Under the pieces are notes generated by a model. The model was given only the letters and a program-made list of their open reading frames with translations, did not search any database and was not told the DNA's origin. From Humulus lupulus (lineage: Eukaryota > Streptophyta > Magnoliopsida > Rosales > Cannabaceae), in NCBI RefSeq assembly GCF_963169125.1, contig NC_084795.1, forward strand, positions 136,501,701 through 136,565,700: a stretch of 64,000 nucleotides of DNA, given 5' to 3'. Positions 57,440 through 64,000 of this stretch are shown piece after piece. The number at the start of each line of letters is the position of its first letter. Position 1 is the stretch's first letter. Position numbers and translations under genes: made by a program.

Positions 57440-58473
57440 CTGCACCACATAGCACTTGTGATCCGAAGCTCAGCAACAAAACTCAATATGCTCATGACCA
57501 AGTAATAACATGTTACTAAATCATAATAGGAATTCCTAGCAATAATAGCCTTATTCATGCATGCAAATAAGTCCAAATAATGATGGTGGATCTTGCCCTC
57601 CTGTATGGATGACTATCAAGTCAATCCTAATCAGATGAGTGATTAACACTTTGAGATTCTGATAATCATGCTAAGGCTTATAGCCCTAATCAGATAAGTG
57701 ATTGATTAGTGAGTCACTAACTTAAATCAAATGAGTGACTGATGAGTAACTCACTAACTTAAACCAGATGAGTGACTGACGAGTAAGTCACTAACTTAAA
57801 CCAAATAAGTGGCTATGGAGTCACAAACTTGAATCAGATGAGTGACTGGTGAGTGAGACACTAACTTGGGCTCCGCACCCTTATCCATGTGACGATGCAG
57901 TCACCTAGGCCTTCTGACCCTGGCTCTAAGTAACTAGCCATTAGGCTAGACAAGCACTTTTAATTTTCATCGAACTTGAGGTCGGTCAAGCATTAATGTT
58001 CATGATGACTCATTCAATGCTTATGTCGATTAGATCTAATCTTTTTGGCTTACGTTAAACACGCTAATACCGTTCTTGACTCTTAAGCCAATACCATACG
58101 ACTAGTGAACTTGACTAATAAGTCACAGCTTCACAGTTAATACTGACACCATTGTCGATTTCTGACTGATAGGTCAGTTCCATTCACAAGTAAGCAATGC
58201 AACCAGGCATATATCATATGTCAAATATCCAAATGTAGGGCATTCGGCATGCTTACTTAACAATCACTAGTATAATTATGATCATGCACATTTACAGAGA
58301 CTCAAGCTCTGATCAATCTCATATTAAATAATCATGTCATGCCCTAATCACATGTATCATATGCATCACATGCATCACATACTGGGTGCAGTTTTCTTAC
58401 TTTTGGTTCGAGCGAGAAATAACAAATGAACGATCCTTGAGAATGATCAATCATTTGATCCCTTAGCGGTCAC
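57440..58473 (-). other. putative LTR intron 2 (57440-58400) and exon 2 (58401-58473) of B2
   Basis: Minus strand exon 2 is 73 nt after TTATGACTAG. The donor has lost one G (AAAA|GTAAG) but keeps GTAAG. The intron is 961 nt and ends GGTGCAG|GTAAAGG; the branch-site word is GATCAC in this copy. It contains a ~37-bp imperfect repeat (about 57640-57870). Confidence 0.45.
57640..57870. repeat. imperfect ~37-bp repeat in B2 intron 2
   Basis: Several units built on CACTAACTTAAA and AGATGAGTGACTGATGAG. It occupies the position of the 27-bp array in B1 but has a different unit, sharing only GTGACT/AGTCAC cores. Confidence 0.8.
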
Positions 58474-59756
58474 CTAGTCATAACCAAATATGGAATCCAA
58501 TTAATGAAATCAACAATAAAAGGTTCTTGACCTAAACCTCACTCCCGGGACCTCGAATCGTACCCAAACGATTAGTAGATTCGATCCCGAACCTTAGGAA
58601 TTGAAACCCTGAGCCAAAAACCCTCAAAAGTGCCCAAAATAGGACCCTGGAAAAATAGGGTAGCGCTGCCCCCCTAGCGCTACCCCCCTAGTGCCCCAGC
58701 GCTACAACCAGGGCTGACTAGCCCTAGACAGCGCTATAGCGCCCTCCCTTGGGCGCTACAGTGCTAGGACCAGGCTGAATCAGCCCTGGTTCTTCCTCCT
58801 TTGAGTTTTCCAATTCCAAGCTTCACAAACTAATCCCAAACTTCATTCAAATTCCCAAATGAACCCAAACATCCACTCTACAAGTCCTAGGCATCAAAAC
58901 CTACTCAACCCTTGCCAAACACTCCATTGAATTCTCACCATCCAACTCAAAATCCCAACTGAACATCATAAGGAAAACATAGCATAAACTAAAGTTTCAA
59001 TGGTTAGAATCTTACCTCAAGCCCATAATCACACCCGCCTCAATGGTAGAACATAACCCTAGACCATCAAGGCTCAACTCCCTAACTTGGTTCCTCAAAT
59101 GGAGCTTCAAAATTCAAAGAGAAAATAAGGGAAAATGATGATCGGGAGAGGAAGAAACTATGCTCTATTTTCTTAAGCTTCCTACAGCTTCTTAACTTAT
59201 ATAAATCCTTTAGGTCAAAAGACCAAAATGCCCCCAGGTCATTTAAAGTCCTCTTAAGGCTACCAAGGGTAAAACCGTCCTTTCTCCTCTAATCCTGCTA
59301 ATCATAATTAACGCCCTCCAATTCTCGTTATTCCCAATATTCTCACATGCTAATAAATCACATCCAATTACCCTTTAATTCCCGATAATGTACTAATCCT
59401 CAAATTACCCCAAGACTCACCCCGAGCCCCGAAATTAACCCCGTTATGACCAAACTGATAACTTGCATTCAAAGATCGTCTCATGTTGAATGGCTCGAAC
59501 AAATCCACATTATGATGTGGTCTTACTCATAATTCACCAACATGCATGAAAATATACAAATGTGCCCTCAATGGGCCAAATTACCAAAATGCCCTTATAA
59601 TGAAAAGTGGACCCATATGCATGCATTTATCATCATATAATAATATAATTCATATAAACATGCATATAATCATTTAATAACATAATAAATCAATTATGAC
59701 CCTCCCGACCTCCTAATCAAGGTCCTAAACCTTATTAGGAAATTTGGGTTATTACA

Positions 59757-59885
59757 TCATGTCGCCCGACGGTAACATTGTACTAAAACTATGCTCAAAC
59801 AATTTATAAGGCGTACCCAACTTTTCAATCATATTCATGGAAAAATAAGAGTGAGTCGCTCCATAATCAATAAGGACTCTACACA
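59757..59885 (-). pseudogene. C-full protease active-site fragment
   Basis: On the minus strand the frame gives VLIDYGATHSYFS and continues to LPSGDMM at the B2 border. The active site normally reads DSGATHS; Ser is Tyr here. The fragment is bounded by B2 on one side and the CACTA terminus on the other. Its continuation is at 55279 and lower. Confidence 0.88.
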
Positions 59886-60625
59886 CACTACAAGAAAAAA
59901 CAGTATTCATAACACTTAAAAACTGCTAACCGGAAGTATTGATAACGCTTCTGAAAACGCTAACATAGCCCCTGTTATTAAAAGTCCTGTCTTTTCTATA
60001 ACAGTATTCGAATGTTATGTTCGATGTTATCTTAAACTATTCAATAACACATTTTTAGTTGCTATAATATTCAACTAATAACATTTAGTTAGAGTATTTG
60101 ATTATAAATTTGAAGTTTAATCTTATACTTTATGCATAACACTTTCCAACTGTTATGAAAATTATTATATTTGATCATTTTATAACGTTTTTAGTTCATT
60201 CTATTATATAAATCATAACTTTTTGTCCCAATTATAATATATTATACAAAACAACCATAATTATTGTAAATTCTCCCAGTAATAACATTTTGTTATTTTG
60301 TAATATGCATTTTTAATTGTTATAAAAAGTTTTTATTATTGTATTTTGATTAAAAAAAAACCACAATTGATCACAAGTGTAATATTAAATAGATCAAAAA
60401 AATTTAAATATTCAATATATATGATAAACCATGAGTATTTTTACATTTGAAGACAAAATACTTTAAACCATGACAATGTCCACTTCAAAAGTTCTTAGTT
60501 CTAATTTGAAAGCATACATAATAAAATTCTATAGCCTTGCACATCTTGTGCTTTAAAAGTAAAAACATAAACATAACTAGATACACAAAAAGTAAACCAT
60601 GAAGCTTGCTCTACCCTCCAATTCA

Positions 60626-62232
60626 TCATCCATTCCATTGTACACTTGTCTTTGTTGTGAAGTTGATTTGCTTAGCTACACAAGAGTTTAAATAATTAAT
60701 GCTTAAACTTAGAGTTAATAGTAAACTAAAATAGTACAAAAAGAAAGAAAGTTAATAAACCCATTACGACTTTATAAAATGGCCATGCAATTACACTAAC
60801 TACAGCACATGGGCATGAAAGATTGAAGATTTATGCTTGGTAAAATACTCATTAGAAAGTTAGCTCAAACACTTTATGATTATGAAATGAAAATGCAAAT
60901 GATACACCAACCAAACATATAAATATATATATATATACAATACATTATAATCAGAAAGATGCTACTTTAGAAGACCATGAGAATCAATGGCTAGTTAATT
61001 ACTTCTGATTTCAATTAAAAATGCATTCAAGCACAATAAAAGTTAAAGAAACCAATATATATCTTAAATAAAAAATAACCACAAACATCAAATTCAACAA
61101 AAATCAGCAAGCATGAGCATATATATTAGACCAACATGAGCAACAATATCTCAAAACTGTACATGGAAGAATTTAAGTAGCATAAAGATCTATTAAAACT
61201 ACAACTAGTTCACATTTAGAGTTTAGTGTTCAAATTCTAGTTTGTACTTCCAGTTTCACACCCAATGCATGTCGCTTGCCAGAGAAGGATCTAAAATTCT
61301 AGAAAATATTATCATGCTAACTAAGTGGGGGTGATAATATGATTTTATCTAACACTTGTTCTAGCAATGCCACATTCAAGGTTCAATGTAAACACAAGAA
61401 CTAGACAAGGAAACTAAGCATAAAACCATAATTTCGTTATGGATTGGCATACCATTTTCTTCGTTGGTTTCAGTTTCATCTCGTACCCCTGAGGCTTTCT
61501 CTTCTTCTTCACCATGGCCTTTAGGACTGGAGCATGTTAAAGGTAAACGTCTTTGAAGTTCCTCTACAATGAGGATTACATTGTCATCGAATGGATCTCT
61601 AAGCAGCGCCTATACCAAATGTTTTGTCTCTAAGTTCAGTACAGTTCATTTTACTAGAAAAGCTCTCTAAATATGCAACACATAACTCAAAACTTTTTTT
61701 TTCAACAATCACATAACTCAAACAAAATTAAACATATGAAGATTGAACTGTTCAATTGGAAAACAAACATTAAGAAGACCCCACCTCAATAATTTTCTAT
61801 ATTGGTGTTCACAATGCCTACAACAATGCATACCCCTGTTAAAAGGAAAACTACACCAGCAAACCAAAAAACAACACCAGACAACAGTGAGAATAACTCA
61901 TGACCATGAGAAAGAAAATCTACACCATCTTACAAAGAAGACAGAACATCAAAAGTAAATTTTATCATGAAGTTTAAACAGCATGAAAATTGCCCAAAAT
62001 AGCACAATAACATGTCCCAATGCTAGCTACTAAGACCATGTTCTTAAGAAAACATAAGTGATTTGCCAGTAAAAGACAATAAACAATATAATCAGAGATA
62101 ATTAGATAGATACCAAAATGCATGAAGCCCTTACCTTCAGAGGTTTTGATGATGAGTGACCAGAATCCTCAGTGCCACTACTCTCATTTTCCAAACTCGA
62201 CCTCACACGGAGCCTGACTGGCTTCGAGTTTA
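60626..62232 (-). CDS. unrecognised multi-exon gene, 3' end (three exons)
   Basis: Three minus-strand exons fit plant splice rules and each other's phases: 62232-62135 (32 codons after a split codon), 61609-61453 (52 codons plus one base) and 60675-60626 ending in TGA. Acceptors are GGTAG, TATAG and TGTAG; donors are AAG|GTAAGG and ATG|GTATGC. Exon 1 is Ser-rich (VRLRVRSSLENESSGTEDSG). Exon 2 begins ALLRDPFDDNVILIVEELQR and becomes Glu-rich. I do not recognise the family. It could be a CACTA-encoded DNA-binding protein, a captured gene fragment or a host gene. Upstream exons are not found with confidence. Introns hold no other gene. Confidence 0.5.
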
Positions 62233-63136
62233 CTACCAAATTTATCAATGAAATTAAGGGTTTAAGTTATTTCTCATACTAAAACATCTTACAGAAATGA
62301 AGTCAAGTATTGTTTACAATCCATGGAATGTGAGTGGAACATTTAGTGACATAACTAAACCAATCTAGGTTGCTAATGAATTAAACTCGTCATATTATAT
62401 GACAGTTTTAAATCTTTACTTTCTAGACATATTTAAATTAAAGTAATTAACAAATACAAACTAAGCACTGAGTAGTGTACACTTTTGGGTTGAGTCTCAT
62501 TTAAACGAAACAAATAAAACCCAATTTCATATTAGTTATAAATTTTCTCATAAATAACACCAACGTGACAAAGTAGATGATTGCCCAGAAATTTTTTCTT
62601 GTTCCAACAGGCCTGTTGAAAACTAAAATAAATCAATAATATAACAAGTGAATGCAAAGCCAATCCCATAACTATCATATAAACTATAACTTACCAAAGC
62701 TATAAAAAAGAAAAGAGAATACAATGTAAATAAAATCAAACTTGTCAAATAACTTGCTGCCATTAAGACATTAGTTTTTCAGATAGTAGGGAGCAATGAA
62801 GACATAAAGTGTTTCATAACTTTCTTCATAAAGCAAGGCAAAGGCTTGATACATTACAAACATAATCAAGCAAAGTTTTTTTTTTTCAAATAATAAAAAA
62901 AAACAACTATATGTCCTTTACTGATATTAAAACAAGGAAATACAAATCAATGCAACTTAATCTTAAGTAGAGTTTATAAGAGCAAGCATATTCCTACTGA
63001 ATTCCCAATAACTTAGTAATATAATCAGAATTTGGTATTATTCCATTGTATTCACTACTAGGACACAAGGAAATTGTTAAAGTAATTGGACCTAGGTAAT
63101 TGTGGCATGATTAAATTACCAAATTTAAAAAAATAG

Positions 63137-63176
63137 ACCAGCAGTAGCAGCAAAATAGAGCAGCAGTAGCAGTAAA
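63137..63176. repeat. CAG/TAGCAG trinucleotide repeat
   Basis: Short interrupted (AGC)n-like run in an A-rich stretch, in a presumed intron or spacer. The minus-strand open frame over it (63125-63586) is low complexity and looks incidental. Confidence 0.7.
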
Positions 63177-63804
63177 AAAACGACACAAACCAGTAACAAA
63201 ATACACCAAAGCCAATAGCAAAATACGTATTCTATGCCATTAAACCAGTAGCAAAATGCACCAAAGATGTTAAAGAAAAAAATAAAAAACAATCGAAAGA
63301 AAAAAAAATAGAAGGAAATGAAAAAACAGAGGAAAGGGAAAATGGAGCTTTGAAAGAAAAAACAAAGATGTTTATGAAGCTGGTACATATTGAGGCATTT
63401 TAACAAGCATGTTATGTGCAAACCTAAGCAGTACAAAGGAAAGAAAATATTCAAAACATCTCTAAAATCAGTTTGGAGATGTAGATTCTCCCTCAAAACA
63501 TCATTATCACAAAGCTGAACCATAAACCTAAATACAAAAACATAAATAAAAATCCCCAAATTATATAACTTAACGGGCAAAATCAATTCTCGGTCACAAG
63601 AACTGAAACAACTCTGAATTGCAGTAAATGGCTAGACTTTATTTGGGGATTGAACAGGGTTAATTAAACAAAGAGAACAAACACTTAATTAAACTTTAAA
63701 CTATGATTTTTAAACAATTTCATGAACAAATTAGATATAGATCAAAATTCATAAACTAATTTGTAGACATATCAAATAACTCTTATAGCAAAAGAAATAA
63801 ATAC

Positions 63805-63953
63805 CTCACCAGCATCCATTGCTTCATCTGTTAATGCAGCCACTGTAAAGACAACTCCTAACAAACCCTCAACAGCTAGAGTTATAGCATGAGCTTCACT
63901 AGCAACTAAGACTGCAGTATTGGACGCATCATTATCAAGGCTCCACTCAATTC
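63805..63953 (-). CDS. single exon resembling plant MON2 (Golgi/endosome trafficking protein)
   Basis: The 149-nt exon lies between an acceptor TTTGCAG|GA and a donor GAG|GTATTT. It starts with two bases of a split codon and then has 49 codons, starting IEWSLDNDASNTAVLVASEA. From memory this matches the plant MON2 family, large armadillo-type proteins related to the non-catalytic parts of BIG/Sec7 ARF exchange factors that act at the Golgi and endosomes; I could not search. It is the only host-type coding sequence here. Neighbouring MON2 exons are not seen down to 62232, so it may be a fragment captured by the CACTA element, or the edge of a real gene continuing past the window. Confidence 0.5.
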
Positions 63954-64000
63954 CTGCAAAGGGCACGTGGTCATTGTTTTTGAAAATATTTTACTCGAAA

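Larger units (their letters stand above)
55280..59756 (-). mobile_element. B2: solo LTR of family B inside C-full protease
   Basis: TGTAACGCCC ... TTACA flanked by TCATG on both sides (55275-55279, 59757-59761). Removing the nested D LTR leaves about 2.68 kb, matching B1 and B3. Minus-strand landmarks: palindrome-like box near 59505-59520, first donor near 59012, GC-rich block (58640-58800, here built on AGCGCT words), exon 2 58401-58473, intron 2 57440-58400, H1 57350-57368, TGGGATCCCA 57247-57256 and a degenerate H2 at 55333-55349. Confidence 0.92.
47957..59885 (-). mobile_element. C-full: Ty3 chromovirus-type element, minus strand, cut by CACTA
   Basis: On the minus strand: protease (59885-59757, then 55279 on), RT, RNase H, integrase, chromodomain, purine tract and a 4074 bp 3' LTR (52030-47957). 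Pol is interrupted by B2 with duplication TCATG. Gag and the 5' LTR would lie beyond the CACTA end at 59886 and are not seen in the window. The chromodomain supports a chromovirus; Tekay-like is inferred. Confidence 0.88.
59886..64000. mobile_element. CACTA (En/Spm-type) transposon, left end; right end outside or not recognised
   Basis: CACTACAAGAAAAAAC at 59886 is the canonical terminus of plant CACTA transposons, and it abruptly ends the C-full protease. The next ~450 bp is AT-rich with many short subterminal motifs in both orientations (ATAACA/TGTTAT, TAACAC, TAACG), as expected for transposase-binding repeats. The preceding 3 bases are ACA, a possible target duplication. No transposase was recognised, so the element may be non-autonomous. 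How far it extends is unknown. Confidence 0.75.

Noticed and set aside
62771..62854. 27-residue minus-strand frame (MYQAFALLYEESYETLYVF...) near the CACTA gene exons
   Set aside because: Looks protein-like, but no convincing splice sites or phase link to the other exons; too short to support.
63125..63586. 153-codon minus-strand open frame near the MON2-like exon
   Set aside because: Mostly low-complexity Phe/Leu/Tyr-rich translation of A-rich DNA; no known domain and no link in phase to the neighbouring exons.

Overview
The window is repeat-dense plant nuclear DNA, almost certainly from a dicot. Nearly all of it is LTR retrotransposons inserted into one another. The elements use the plant initiator-tRNA primer site, most coding remains belong to chromodomain-bearing Ty3 elements (Tekay/Del-like, an inference from domain content), and one Ty1/copia element, several Tat/Athila-like LTRs and one CACTA transposon end are present. 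The repeat style recalls Cannabaceae, but I cannot verify a species. No rRNA, tRNA or complete host gene was seen.

Layout. 1-1130: 3' part of a Tat/Athila-like LTR. 1134-10723: A1, a nearly full-length Tekay-like element with two ~2.3 kb LTRs and a broken gag-pol. 10724-16765: B1, a related element with a truncated left LTR, an internal deletion and a 2.76 kb right LTR carrying a 27-bp minisatellite. 16766-23938: a minus-strand copia element (part of RT, INT, PR, gag, leader, LTR) with a foreign insert at about 17716-18848. 24193-47422: one solo LTR of family C (~4.1 kb) split by an 18.6 kb nest. The nest is A2 (25362-43973), whose 5' LTR carries B3 (solo LTR) and B4 (near-full-length element, itself hit by solo LTR A3), and whose 3' LTR carries a Tat-like tail plus LTR. 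47957-59885: a second family C element on the minus strand, with pol interrupted by solo LTR B2, which holds another solo LTR (D). From 59886: a CACTA left end, followed by minus-strand exons of an unrecognised gene and one exon that looks like plant MON2.

Many insertions can be delimited by intact 5-bp target duplications: TCTAT (C solo), CATAT (A2), GGTAA (B3/B4), GCTTA (A3), TCATG (B2). This gives a dated nest up to four levels deep. The coding parts are decayed, with stop codons mostly explained by C-to-T or G-to-A changes at CG and CHG sites, as expected for methylated DNA.

The most interesting signal is in the LTRs, not the coding regions. All A and B family LTRs that keep the region share a gene-like layout: a CT-rich leader with an AG|GTAAG donor, a 68-75 nt second exon between a GACTAG-type acceptor and a GGTAAGAAAACTGCACC donor, then a TGCAG|GTAAAGG acceptor with a CTCAC branch-like site. 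Intron 2 varies from 434 to 1011 nt and hosts the minisatellites, while exon 2 hardly varies. The retained downstream exon carries two short stem-loops with compensatory changes between families. A second notable structure is the side-by-side presence of the solo-LTR and full-length states of the same B insertion, joined at an AATTA microhomology.
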